A DNA stretch of 26,589 nucleotides from Pelargonium nanum (GCA_036897485.1 JAYMTF010001072.1:1-26589), one strand, 5' to 3'; numbered from the stretch's first letter, positions 1 through 10,322 are shown. The notes: generated from the sequence alone by a model not told the origin. Numbers and translations are program-made.

Positions 1-300
1 TGGTCAAATCTCAAACCCCTACTTTAAATTCACCGGCCACTCCTCCACCACCACTACTACCGGGGATCTCTCGAAGAACCATTCCTCAACTCGTCCTCTT
101 CAAGTTCCTTCTAATACAATCTCTGTGCATGGAACACCCGATCGTCTGGCGGTTTGCAGCTCACCCGCTCACTTCCACCCGTAAATATTACGGGTGAGCG
201 GGGCGGCTCACGAAAGTAACACATTATTAAACCCAAAACGAACGGGTGGGATCTCAACCCACCCCAGCGGGGCGGGTACCTGCCTGTGAACAACCCTACA
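1..300. repeat. GC-rich inverted-repeat segment, probable transposon remnant
   Basis: This stretch is much richer in G and C than what follows and has nested inverted repeats. The clearest is a 9-bp perfect stem with a 3-nt loop at 176-196 (CACCCGTAA / TTACGGGTG). It is extended by CCGCTCAC on the left and GTGAGCGG on the right. A second IR (CGGGTGGG / CCCACCCC) lies near 244-266. One forward frame is open from 2 to 184, but I recognise nothing in it. A decayed mobile element is the most likely reading; a gene end cut by the window edge cannot be excluded. Confidence 0.35.
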
Positions 301-1346
301 TGTAGGAGCTTTTTTCCATAGAGGTAGGAGGCTTCTATGAGAATTGTTGTAGCTCATGTGGAAAATATCCACCCCAAAATACCCTTCAAACTCAAAGAGT
401 GAAATGAGATGAGTTGTAGAGGAAGGATGAGTTGCAGATAGAGGATGAATTGCAGATAGAGTATGAGTGGCAAAGAGAGAGTGAGAAATGAAAAGAGAAG
501 GAGATCAAGGAGAGTGTGTGTGCCGGTTTGATTATATTAATTAATCAAAAATACACATTAAGGTCGGCCCAAATTTGTTATGGTCGACATCAGAATTAAG
601 ATAAACACCTTTTTAGTGACAGCGGTAGACCACACATGTATATGGGTCGACCATGTAGTTAGAAATTCATGAATTTTCACTTATGTTATTGGTCGACCAA
701 GTTGTATCAAAGGTACACCTTCATTTTCTTATTATAGGTCGATCATGGTAATTCATGGGTTGACCTTGAACATGAAGATGCATACATACCACTAATACTT
801 TATTTGAATACATGTATAAACACTTAACAAAATTGATGAGCCACATAACACTAATACTCCAAAGGGTCTTTTGGTAAATTGGTAATAATACTGTTACTTT
901 CAGACAATTTTATCAAACAATCTCATAATCCAAAATACATTTTTAACTTCCTTCCAGACATTGATTTACTAAACAAAACCTTATTCTCTACAGATATTTT
1001 ACTTCATTTCAGCTACTTTTATAGACATTTTAATTCTACAGACAATTGAAATAGACAACCTAAACAAGCCCTAAGTACCTTAGAGCATCTCTAATGAGAG
1101 ATGCTAAGAGAGACTCTTAAGACTTTTGAACATATGCTATTGTGCTAAGTATTGGAGTAGGAGATGATAAGGAAAATATGCTAAGCTCAATTATTTTACT
1201 TTATCTCTCTTATTAGGATTTATTATAGCGACCGCTAAGCATTTGAGTGAAAATCGCTAAATAGGTACACAACACCAAATGATGAGGCGACACATTCACG
1301 TTAGAAAGACAATGCAGTAACATGATCACATTTAAACTCTCTGCAA
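301..1346. other. Intergenic region with degenerate GGTCGACC boxes
   Basis: No gene is seen. Between 562 and 765 there are seven copies of a GGTCGACC-like box, at 562, 582, 624, 645, 691, 737 and 758. Two are exact and the others differ by one or two bases. They are spaced about 20 or 46 bp apart, suggesting a decayed tandem repeat. At 1084-1106 a 9-bp inverted repeat (AGCATCTCT / AGAGATGCT) resembles the GAGCATCTC ends of common plant MITEs, but I could not find a matching second end. Confidence 0.4.
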
Positions 1347-1354
1347 TATAAAAA
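1347..1354 (+). promoter_or_regulatory. TATA-box candidate for the polygalacturonase-like gene
   Basis: TATAAAAA lies about 200 bp upstream of the start codon at 1548. It would place transcription start near 1378 and give a leader of about 170 nt. It is the best TATA match in the proximal upstream region. No transcript evidence is available. Confidence 0.4.
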
Positions 1355-1433
1355 TAATGGTTTGAGACCTTCCACTGTCTTCAATTTTACAGTTGACCCT
1401 CAATTAGGGTATTTTAGCAACTTAACAGGAGCT

Positions 1434-1493
1434 GTACACAGATGATGGTAAATCATTGAACTAGTACACAGATGATGATAAATCATTGAATCA
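1434..1493. repeat. 30-bp tandem duplication in the leader or promoter
   Basis: Two copies of a 30-bp unit begin GTACACAGATGATG at 1434 and 1464. They differ at only a few positions. They end 54 bp before the start codon, so they probably fall in the 5' leader if the TATA box at 1347 is used. Confidence 0.75.
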
Positions 1494-1547
1494 GAGCCGA
1501 CTCAAATCTAAATACACAAGCTGTTTGCTTGTTGCGAGCTCACAAAA

Positions 1548-3707
1548 ATGGAGCCACTTTTCCCCCAGTTACTCACACTCGTACTCACGCTCTTCATCTT
1601 ATTGCCCCTGCCCCTAATCCAATCGCGATCCTACACGTCACTCTCGATCCGACCCCCTCCCTCCACCTTCTCCGTCAAAGACTTCGGCGCCGCCGGCGAC
1701 GGCCTCCAATACGACACCGCCGCCATCCAATCCGCCATCAACTCCTGCCCTAACACCACCACCGCTGCCGGATGCCGCATCACCTTCCCGCCGGGAAAGT
1801 ACCTCACGGCCACCGTCCGCCTCAAATCGGGCGTCGTCCTGGACATCCAGGAGGGAGCCACCGTCCTGGGAGGCACGAAGATCGAGGACTACCCGAGGGA
1901 ATTCGACAGGTGGTACGTGGTGGTGGCGGAGAACGCGGCGGACGTCGGAATCACCGGCGGCGGAGTGGTGGACGGGCAGGGCTTGGCGTTCGTGAAGAGG
2001 TTCGAGAAGAAGAAGAACGTGATGGTGAGCTGGAACCAGACCGGCGCGTGCTTGGGGGATGAGTGCAGACCCAGGCTCGTTGGCTTCATCGGCTGCACCA
2101 ACGTTCGGGTCTGGAATGTTAGGTTTACTGAACCCGCTTACTGGTGGTGAGTACTTTTCACTTATTTACTACCCACACCCCTTTAATTTCCGCATATTGC
2201 ATACTGACCCTTCATGTTTACTTGTATTCTTTTTAGCTCCTTGCGTTAAATAGTTTTATATTTGCGCATGTTCCATATGGGATGTTACTTGTTAGGCTCG
2301 AAAACAGCCTGTCTTATCTCATCCACGTACACATATCAATGATTTGTAAATGAGTCCTCCTAGTTTTTGCTAATTATCTCGAGCTCGTATATTTTCTGCT
2401 AAATTGGATATCGTGCAATATAGTTTTTCTATACTTTCTAATTTACCCTAATGTTCATATACTTTTCTTGTGTGGGATGATGATATTTGTTGAATGTTCA
2501 TTTTAAATCATGTTACTATCCACCGAAGCTGATGCAATTGAATTGAATGTTTTACTCTGATTTGCGCTCTCGATGATTTTGCTTGATTGCAGCTTGCATA
2601 TAGTACGGTGTGAGAACACTTCGATTCACGATGTATCCATTTATGGAGATTTCAACACTCCCAACAATGACGGTATAGATATAGAGGACTCAAACAATAC
2701 ACTTATTACAAGATGCCACATCGATACAGGGGATGATGCGATCTGCCCAAAGACTTACACTGGCCCTCTTTATAACTTAACAGCAACTAATAGTTGGATT
2801 CGAACAAAGTCTTCAGCAATCAAACTTGGTAGTGCAAGTTGGTACGACTTCAAGGGCTTAGTGTTTGACAATATTACTATTGTCGATTCTCACAGAGGGC
2901 TTGGAATGCAGATACGCGATGGAGGTAAAACATGAAATATATGGTTTTCTTTACTTTTAACAGAAACTAATATGAGCTCCACATATATACTACTTGTGAA
3001 CCTAATGGTAAATACATTACATTATGTTCTTTCGCATCCTAGACTGACCTTTTACAGTTTAACGTTCAGTATCTTGGAATTGTGCGCCTTTTTTATTGAA
3101 AGAATCATTACTTTAATCTAACAGTTTTCTCCTGCCTTTCTCGGTTAAGCAATTAGTGTTTGTATTTAACAAAATTTAGTATTTTCCTTCTTGTGCAGGA
3201 AATGTCAGTGACATTACGTTCTCAAACATAAATATCACCACAAGATACTACGATCCATCATGGTGGGGTAGAGCAGAGCCTATTTATGTGACAACCTGCC
3301 CGCGCCACCCAACTTCGAAGGAGGGCTCAATCTCAAATCTTGTGTTCATTAACATAACTGCAACTTCTGAGAATGGTGTCTTCTTATCGGGATCCACGGG
3401 AGGGCTAATAAGCCATGTGAAGTTCACAAATCTAAATCTTCTTTACAAAAGATGGACAAATTACAGTGATGGTTTGGTAGACTACAGACCAGGATGCGAG
3501 GGACTTGTGAATCACAGCATAGCTGGGATGATCATGGAACACATTGAAGGTTTAGAAGTCGAAAATGTAAATATGATATGGTCTGATGATCGGAAAACGA
3601 GGTGGAACAATCCGTTGGACTTCAAGCCTTCAACTGTAAATGACATATCATTCCTCAACTTTCATTCAGGTCTGTACAAGCAGGAGAGATTGCAGGACAT
3701 ACAATGA
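1548..3707 (+). CDS. GH28 polygalacturonase-like (pectin lyase fold) secreted protein
   Basis: Three exons, 1548-2146, 2593-2924 and 3199-3707, join in frame across GT-AG introns to give 479 residues. Residues 1-26 form a hydrophobic signal peptide, so the product probably enters the secretory pathway and acts on cell-wall pectin. The GH28 landmark FGAAGDG follows (about residues 45-51), then many NxT/NxS glycosylation sites. Catalytic-region motifs include NNDGID (224-229) and TGDDAIC (245-251), which keep the three acidic residues expected of the family. The usual GHG motif aligns by eye with SSA (273-275) in TKSSAIKLGS, and the RIK motif aligns with QIR (306-308). The substrate or mechanism may therefore differ from a classical endo-polygalacturonase. 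Exon 1 is markedly GC-rich while exons 2 and 3 are AT-rich. The closest relative I recall is Arabidopsis At3g57790. Family assignment is firm; enzymatic activity is not. Confidence 0.92.
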
Positions 3708-4141
3708 TTTTTCCTGAATTGAATTTGTTCGCCCCGTCAATAATACAATGATTTTTCCACGAAAAGGTTATTATTTGAAATCTAGAGTCGCGACAATGTA
3801 CGAGGTTTACATCTTGTAATAACCTCCGTTTCTCTACCAGAGAAACTGGAAATGGATTGTAAGTTTGTAACTTGTAAGTGTACATGAATAGATGTCGTTT
3901 CGCTTTGACATATTGAAGAAAATACATGGTCACAAGAGTGCATTCGATGTGTAACTCATTCTTGTCGTATATTTCAATGTGCGGCTTTTATGCGATATCT
4001 ACAGATTCCTACAAAATTACAATGCTCCAAGACACGAAACTACATTTTTCGATTTTTGTAACATTTGTGTCTAATATGTTTTCACTCTGTAAATCATCAA
4101 TTTGAATGAAACTTTTACTTTTTATGGAACATGCTTGATCA
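3708..4141. other. 3' flank of the polygalacturonase-like gene
   Basis: AT-rich sequence with no open frame of interest. It probably holds the 3' UTR. No canonical AATAAA is obvious, only weak variants such as AATAATACA near 3740. Nothing else was seen before the target duplication at 4142. Confidence 0.5.
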
Positions 4142-4488
4142 TTTTAACATGAAAAAAGTCCGATTTAGCATCTTAACTATTCAAATCGTGCCGATTTAGT
4201 CGAGTCAATTTAGTCCAAATTTTTACAGAAATCGTGTCAAATCAAGACATTACATCAAATCCATGAACGTAATCCGTCAAATAAAATATTACACGTAAAC
4301 AGGGACTAACGATTCCGTCCATGAATTTGACAGAATGTCCTGATTTGACACAGTTTTTGTAAACATTTGAATTAAATTGATACGATTGAATAACATTTGG
4401 ACGAAATTGACTCGATTGATAGTTCATGGATTAAATCGACACGTTTTGGATAGATCAGAGACTAAATCGGACCTTTCTCCTTTTAACA
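4142..4488. mobile_element. Foldback MITE with long terminal inverted repeats and 8-bp TSD
   Basis: The element spans 4150-4480 (331 bp) and is flanked by the exact direct repeat TTTTAACA (4142-4149 and 4481-4488). Its outer 13 bp match as inverted repeats at 10 positions (TGAAAAAAGTCCG against the complement of CGGACCTTTCTCC). Inverted similarity continues in blocks almost to the centre: GTCCGATTTAG, CGAGTCAATTT, GTCCAAAT and GTGTCAAATCA each have a complement in the right arm. The right arm carries two extra segments of about 20-30 bp. An 8-bp duplication fits a hAT-type element; a Mutator-like foldback with an imperfect 9-bp duplication is an alternative. No coding capacity is seen. Confidence 0.85.
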
Positions 4489-4631
4489 AAAAGCTCTGGC
4501 TTATTACGAGCTCTTGGGTTTAAGATTAAACGACAAATCGTTTTGCTTTACTCTTCTTCATTAACTTGCCTCTTCAATAAGGTACCGTCAACTGTCACAA
4601 AACAGAAGTACACAGTTCTGAGAAACGAGAG
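4489..4631 (+). promoter_or_regulatory. Short proximal promoter and leader of the PPR gene
   Basis: Only about 140 bp separate the MITE from the start codon of the PPR gene. The stretch has pyrimidine-rich runs such as CTTTACTCTTCTTC but no clear TATA box. The MITE therefore sits within the likely promoter. Confidence 0.4.
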
Positions 4632-6634
4632 ATGCTCCGCAAAATCAGGGTCTCATGTATAAACCCCAACCAGATTACCCGTCAACTGACGGTCTCCTCC
4701 TTGCCGGCAGCTCCACGGGATTTGAAAATTTTATGCGCCAACGGTCGATTGAGAGAGGCCTTGATGGTAATGGCCATGCTTGGCTCGCAAGTCTCCTTTG
4801 ATGGCTACAACGAGTTGTTGAAGGAATGTGCGAATCGGAGGGCCATTTGGGAGGGCCGAAGAGTACATTCCCACGCGATCAAAACCCGTCACTCCCTGCC
4901 GGTGTATCTGAAGAATATGCTGATCGTGTTTTACAATAAATGTGGTTGTTTGGATGATGCACGGAAGGTGTTCGATGAAATGCCTGTGAGAAGTGTGGTG
5001 TCGTGGACCGCCATTATGTCAGCTTATTCTCAGAAGGGGTATCCATCCAAAGCCTTGCGTCTTTTCGTAGAGGCGTTGAGATCAGGTATTATTGATGTAT
5101 TCTGTTTTATGAGTGTTCTTTAGGTCAATTTAGACTGGAAGGTTAAATTTTGATTAGTGGTATTCGTTTTCCTGATGATAATTGTGCAGGTACAAAGCCT
5201 AATGAGTTTACTTGTTCGAGTGTACTTGCTTCATGTATTGGTGCTTCTCACCCGGAGCTTGGAAGTCAAATCCATGCCGTCATAATTAAAAGCAGTTTCG
5301 ATTCTGATGTTTTCGTGGGAAGCTCGCTTCTTGACATGTATGCAAAAGCTGGTAAAATGCATGAAGCTAGAAGAGTTTTCGAGTGCTTGCCAGAAAGGGA
5401 TGTTGTTTCCTGTACTGCTATTATATCGGGATATGCACAATTGGGTTTTGATGAAGAAGCAGTGAAGCTATTTCGTAGGTTGCAGGACGAGAGAATGAAC
5501 TCAAATTATGTTACTTATGCCAGTGTCTTGAGTGCATTGGCTGGGCTAGCTGCATTAGATCATGGCAAGCAAGTTCACAACCATATCATCCGTTCTGGAT
5601 TGCCCTCAAATGTGGTTCTTCAAAATTCTTTGATTGATATGTACTCAAAATGTGGTAGCCTAGTGTACTCAAGACGGGTCTTTGATAGCATGTCAGAAAG
5701 AACCGTTGTCTCATGGAATGCAATGCTCACGGGGTATAGTAAACATGGGATGGCAAGAGAAGTGGTCAAACTTTTTGAATTGATGAGAAAAGAAAACAAA
5801 GTGAAACCCAGTAATATTACCTTTATGGCTGTTTTGTCTGGCTGCAGCCATGGAGGCATGGAAGATCTCGGTCTTAAATTTTTTTATGAGATGAAGAAAC
5901 GGAAATATGGGTTTGGGCCCGAGGTTGAGCATTATGGGTGCGTAGTTGATTTGCTTGGGCGTGCTGGACGAATCCAAGAAGCTTTTATGTTTATAAAACA
6001 CATGCCTTGTGAACCAACTGCTTCTGTTTTGTGCTCACTACTAGGTTCTTGTCGGGTTCACTCAAATATAGAAATTGGTGAATACGTGGGGCAGCGGCTG
6101 ATAGAAATGGACCCAGAAAATGCTGGGAACTACGTCCTTCTTTCGAATCTATATGCTTCTGTAGGAAGATGGAAAGATGTAAAAAGGTTGAGAGATTTGA
6201 TGAAGGTGAAGGCTGTGAAAAAAGAGCCCGGGAGAAGTTGGATAGAGCTTAATCGGACCCTTCATACTTTTCATGCTAGTGATCAATCCCATCCAAGAAT
6301 AGAAGACGTATTTGCAAAGGTGAAGGATCTGTCCATCAAGTTTAAGGAAGCTGGTTATTCACCTGATTTGAGTTGTGTTTTACATGATGTGGATGAGGAG
6401 CAGAAGGAGAAGATGCTCCTCAGCCACAGCGAAAAACTAGCATTGGCGTTTGGGTTGATGGAAACATGTGAAGGACATCCCGTTCGTGTCATAAAGAACC
6501 TACGGATTTGTGTTGATTGCCATAACTTTGCTAAATTTGTGTCCAAGGTTTATGGAAGAGATGTATTTCTGAGGGATAAAAACCGATTCCACCATATTGT
6601 TGGAGGACTCTGCTCCTGTGGAGATTACTGGTGA
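4632..6634 (+). CDS. DYW-type PLS pentatricopeptide repeat protein
   Basis: Two exons, 4632-5085 and 5190-6634, join across a 104-bp GT-AG intron (GTATTA to GTGCAG) to give 632 residues. The joined reading RSGTKPNEFT restores a normal repeat. The basic N-terminus (MLRKIRVSC) fits an organelle presequence. A series of PLS-class repeats fills most of the protein (for example KVFDEMPVRSVVSWTAIMSAY and DMYSKCGSL). The DYW domain runs from the PG box (PGRSW, 498-502) to the end, about 135 residues. It contains the zinc-binding, cytidine-deaminase-type HSE (564-566) and CVDC (592-595) and ends in GDYW. Such proteins bind organellar transcripts and carry out C-to-U editing; the target site here is unknown. 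From memory it is closest to Arabidopsis At3g13770. If the intron were retained, translation would stop at 5121-5123. Confidence 0.93.
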
Positions 6635-7458
6635 GTTCTGAAGATTAGCTATATGTGGAGTGATGGGATGATTAGGCAAACCATATCTTAGACCAGTTTT
6701 GTTGAAGAAGGCTACAAAATATTGTTACCTTGGGCACATTTGCAGGTGTTTATAAAATAGGACTTGTACAGTGAAAATACTTTGAGATTGTCATGTTTAG
6801 TTATATTGGGATATGCTGTAGGAGATTTACAGGAGCATATCTCCAATTTTTCAGCATTGAAGGTTTTGAAGTCTTGGGAAATACTCTAACTTGTTCTATT
6901 ACAAAAGACTGAAATTATTTGAGATTTTGACATTATCGAAATTTAGATATTTGAATTAAATTATAGATTGGAATATAATTTTACATCTCAGACCAGTGGA
7001 TCGGGGTTGGCGGAAGGTTTTAGTAGAGCTCGATGCTTTTAAGTGGTGACCGCTGTTCAATTGCCAAATATGGATGGGATTCGAAGTGACATTTTATTTA
7101 TTTTTTAACATTTTGATAGTATTGTGTTTGATTTTGTTAGGTGTACAACGAATTGAATGATCCACGCTTTAAATTGGGCTCCTAATTATGTGTTTGAAGC
7201 TAGATTTTGGGATAGTGAATGGTGGTTGAATGTAATATAACTTGATGCTTGAAGAATAAAACAGTTGAGTTTCTTTTTTGGGATAATTAGACTAAACTTT
7301 TATGTGATATTGCAACAAAGAATTGACTACCAAACTAATTTTTTTCATTGAAAATTAATTTTGGCAATCACAAATAGTTTTGCATAATTATTGTAAAACT
7401 AAAGTCTAAAAATACACAAGCCATTCTCAAACCTTTGAGTTTGACTATATTCAGAAAG
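6635..7458. other. Intergenic region between the PPR and ESSS genes
   Basis: AT-rich spacer without a supported gene. It should include the PPR 3' UTR. An AATAAA hexamer occurs at 7255-7260, but it is 620 bp past the stop and may not be used. No repeat with definable ends was recognised. Confidence 0.5.
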
Positions 7459-7528
7459 CCAATGAAAATTGGGCTACAAGGCCCATGTGGACATTTTCAA
7501 TATGAAACATACAAAACGACAGCGTTTT
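7459..7528 (+). promoter_or_regulatory. Site II element pair, CCAAT box and AAAACG/CGTTTT inverted repeat
   Basis: Upstream of the complex I gene lie CCAAT (7459-7463), then TGGGCT (7470-7475) and GGCCCA (7480-7485). The last two are site II (TGGGCY) motifs in opposite orientation, 4 bp apart. AAAACG-ACAG-CGTTTT follows at 7513-7528. Site II elements are established promoter motifs of plant nuclear genes for respiratory-chain and mitochondrial proteins, bound by TCP factors. Their position about 130-145 bp before the start codon fits that role. Occupancy is inferred. Confidence 0.65.
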
Positions 7529-7612
7529 ACTCCTCTTTCACTAAGCAGTGTCTCACAAAACAAAGCGACACTCTCCACTACAATTTTCTCTGTACCTGAA
7601 CCAAACACCCCC

Positions 7613-7963
7613 ATGGCCTCGACTAAACCCTTCACGACGGCCTCCACCATGCTCCGCCACCGCTTACTCCCTAGCCTCCGCACCCGAGGCGGCGGCGGAG
7701 GTGGCCCCAGCCGGTGGGCCACCCCGGGGCATCAGGAGCGTCCCAACGGCTACATATTTAACCGGACCCCGCCACCACCTGGCCAATCTCGCAAATGGGA
7801 AGATTGGGAGCTTCCTTGCTATCTCACCAGCTTCCTCACCATCGTGATACTAGGTGTCGGTCTCAACGCCAAGCCTGATCTCACCATCCAGACCTGGGCT
7901 CACAAAAAAGCACTTGAGAGGCTCGAGATGGAGAAATTGGGCGGGTCAGGTGAATCCGACTGA
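7613..7963 (+). CDS. Mitochondrial complex I accessory subunit, ESSS/NDUFB11-like
   Basis: A single exon encodes 116 residues. It resembles the plant homologue of the ESSS (NDUFB11) subunit of NADH:ubiquinone oxidoreductase, a single-span protein in the membrane arm of complex I in the inner mitochondrial membrane. The N-terminus is basic and rich in Ser/Thr (residues 1-25), as in a mitochondrial presequence, followed by a glycine run (26-31). The conserved core is RWATPGH (34-40), NRTPPPPGQSRKWEDWE (50-66) and one membrane helix at about 69-86 (CYLTSFLTIVILGVGLNA). A charged matrix- or membrane-facing tail with KALERLEMEKL (99-109) follows. I chose the ATG at 7613 over an in-frame ATG at 7469. 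The context CCATGGC is good, the extension has no family resemblance, and it would overlap the promoter motifs. From memory the relatives are At2g42310 and At3g57785. Confidence 0.92.
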   Translation: MASTKPFTTASTMLRHRLLPSLRTRGGGGGGPSRWATPGHQERPNGYIFNRTPPPPGQSRKWEDWELPCYLTSFLTIVILGVGLNAKPDLTIQTWAHKKALERLEMEKLGGSGESD

Positions 7964-10322
7964 TTCCTGATCTGGGTATGAGTTCTTGTGGGATTCTGTT
8001 CATGCGTTTCTTCGATCTTCTTATGTTGATATGGTGTAGTTCAATAATGTATCCGTTGTTAAATTTGGGCATCCTTTGACCTTAGTTGATTTTTCATCTC
8101 CTCAAATTAAATTTTATTTCGGATTCTGGACATCATAGTGTTTTGATATATTATCTTGCTGATCAAGGCTGAATGTCGATGCGACGCAGAAATTTGTTTT
8201 ATTATCCACATTTTAGGGTTTTATGAGGCTTGACTGAACTGTTCTTAAAGCATTGTGTCATTCGTGTTTTGGGTTTGGTAACTAATTGTGTCCAGAAGTT
8301 AGATCACGACTTAGGTTTCAGTTTGGCTAATTAGCCTATTGATATTGCAAATTCTCTGCTTAGGTAGTTAGATTAGTTTTCCATTAATGTAGGTAATTCT
8401 TATTAGTAGGTTTTTCAAATTTTGGTAAATGCAGTTTTGATCAATAGGCAATACCGATTCACAATGTAAGTATGTAAGTGATGGGATGAGGAGGTTTTAC
8501 AGTATAATTTTCTAGCTCAATCACAAATGGATTGCTGGACCTTATAAGATAATTAGTTTTTAAATTCACCCTTATAAGATTGCATTTAAGAAGTTTCTAA
8601 CATATGCTTGGTTGTATAGAGTAGCACTCCTGCATTTCCTATTGCTATTAATATGTTGAAATACTGAAGGAGATGGTGAAATGTAGATTTCATTCTTGGA
8701 AAGCATGTCCAATTTGCGAATTTAGCCAAGTCCTGTTATTGCACATTGGACACTTCTAGTCTTTTACCCGAACACGTAACTTTCCTCAGATTAGTTGTTC
8801 TTCAAATGTTCAGGGTGGTTCTAGTAGTCTTTTTGTATGCCAAAGGGATATATGATAGTTTAAGTGGTATCTTTTTATCATTCCATTCTACACTAGAAAA
8901 TAAAACTCTTCTTATGTTTGCTCAAATTCAGACATTTAGAGTCAAATAACTCTGTGCTTCTGCCTAGACTTGGGATCGTGTTTGAAGTTTGCTGTTGAAA
9001 CTAGGCTGTCGTTTCCCTTTTCTTTTTCCATGGGCCTCAATCCAAGTTGTTTTGACAAGGCTGGTTAGCTTTGCATTTGATTTTTTTTTTAATTAGTTCT
9101 TGTTGTCATATTAAACATGTGCATGAAATTGTTGTGTTGGTACCTCTTTGATTAGATTTGCTAAATAGCTGACGTCTAGACGTCAACTGAAGAGCTTAGT
9201 ATTACACTAGATTAGAAGCACCACCAGGTGTCAACTCACTTAAGGCTATCTTTTTGATTTTGAATTTGAATTTGAAAGCCTCTTACTCATTTCTCGTTTT
9301 TTGAATTTTCCTTTGTTTGGGAAAGTACTTGTTGAAGGGGAGATCCTAATTGTTTATCTTTGAACTTAATCCTGGTTGTTTTCCCAAAATGGATGGAATG
9401 TATAGTAGAGGTCTAATTCCATTCATATGTTTGATACTAAAAGTTACATGAATGAGAAATTTCACTATGTCTATTCTCATGTTTGGTTCAAGTATATAAT
9501 AAGGATAGAGACCTCAGAAAAATAAATCAATCCCATCATGATCTTTGCTTTTTTGCATTTAGAAGAACAAATTGAACCAAAACTTTTATCAGCAACAATA
9601 GATAGCATGCCCTCCCAGCAACTTGCCAATTCTATTTTTGATTAGTTTCTACCAGTAGTGTGAAAATTACTATTTCATTATCAGAGTCTTTACCGGATGT
9701 TACTATGGAGATCAAATTACACAATACCACCATCAGTAAGTTCACTATCCTGTTGGTGAGTCTTCTTGAATTCAAAGTTTCTTTTGCGTGTGTGGATTGT
9801 AAGTTCAATGGTTGTATTTCTGATATCAACATATGGGTTGGTTATCAGTTTTATTCATAATTAAACTAATACTGGGTTGAATATGATTTGATTGTTGGGT
9901 ATGTTACTGAGCGTTGATGTGGTTGCCTCTAAATTTTTTTTGATTTGATAATTCAATTTTTTTAAAAGGAATCTCTCTTACTATCCTAATGTCCATATCT
10001 TTCTTGGTATGATATGTGGTCAGACATGTCCGTTTCTCAATATAATTACTAATTAGTAGTTAATTGTTTATTGTTTTGTAATGTGTGCAAATACTCCCTT
10101 TTCTTTATTGCTAGAATAAAAGAAGCCTGTTTGATGTTTAGTTGTGACGAGTTAGTTCAGAAATAATAGCTGCTAGCTGTGTATCATGTGCAAGCTACAT
10201 ACATCAGGGGCTTATCTTTATGTTGGCTTTATTGATTTACTAAAGGGGTTGGATGTTTTTGGGCTAGCCCAAAAATATAGAAATCTGGCCCTTCCCCCAC
10301 TATCCTACCCAAATATATGCTG
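7964..10322. other. Gene-poor T-rich region, first part
   Basis: No supported gene. The first 150 bp should be the ESSS 3' UTR. The plus strand is visibly richer in T than A, as in plant introns. A short island at 9684-9732 reads as an exon-like segment (LPDVTMEIKLHNTT) between TATCAG and GTAAGT. It is isolated and unrecognised, so it is not annotated as a gene. Confidence 0.4.
9170..9185. promoter_or_regulatory. Perfect 16-bp palindrome TGACGTCTAGACGTCA
   Basis: The sequence is identical to its reverse complement and contains two inverted TGACGTC half-sites. TGACG with an ACGT core is the recognition motif of TGA-type bZIP factors. No gene start is near enough to assign it, so a regulatory role is speculative. 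Confidence 0.3.

Noticed and set aside
2..184. Open forward frame at the left edge, possible gene end
   Set aside because: It is short and Ser/Thr/Pro-rich, has no recognisable motif and runs into inverted repeats. It is not supported as a gene.
176..196. Hairpin containing AATATTAC, reminiscent of the geminivirus origin nonanucleotide
   Set aside because: The nonanucleotide has one mismatch, lies in the stem rather than the loop, and no Rep-like frame or iteron arrangement is nearby. Coincidence within a GC-rich repeat is more likely.
900..1075. Possible MITE with ends AGGGTCTTTTGG and CAAGCCCTAAG
   Set aside because: The inverted ends match only partly and no target duplication could be found.
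5086..5189. Frameshift or broken PPR gene
   Set aside because: The segment has proper GT-AG ends, and its removal restores both frame and the conserved repeat sequence, so an intron explains it.
7469..7612. N-terminal extension of the ESSS protein from an upstream ATG
   Set aside because: The extension overlaps the site II promoter motifs, has no family resemblance, and the ATG at 7613 has a better context and gives the expected protein length.
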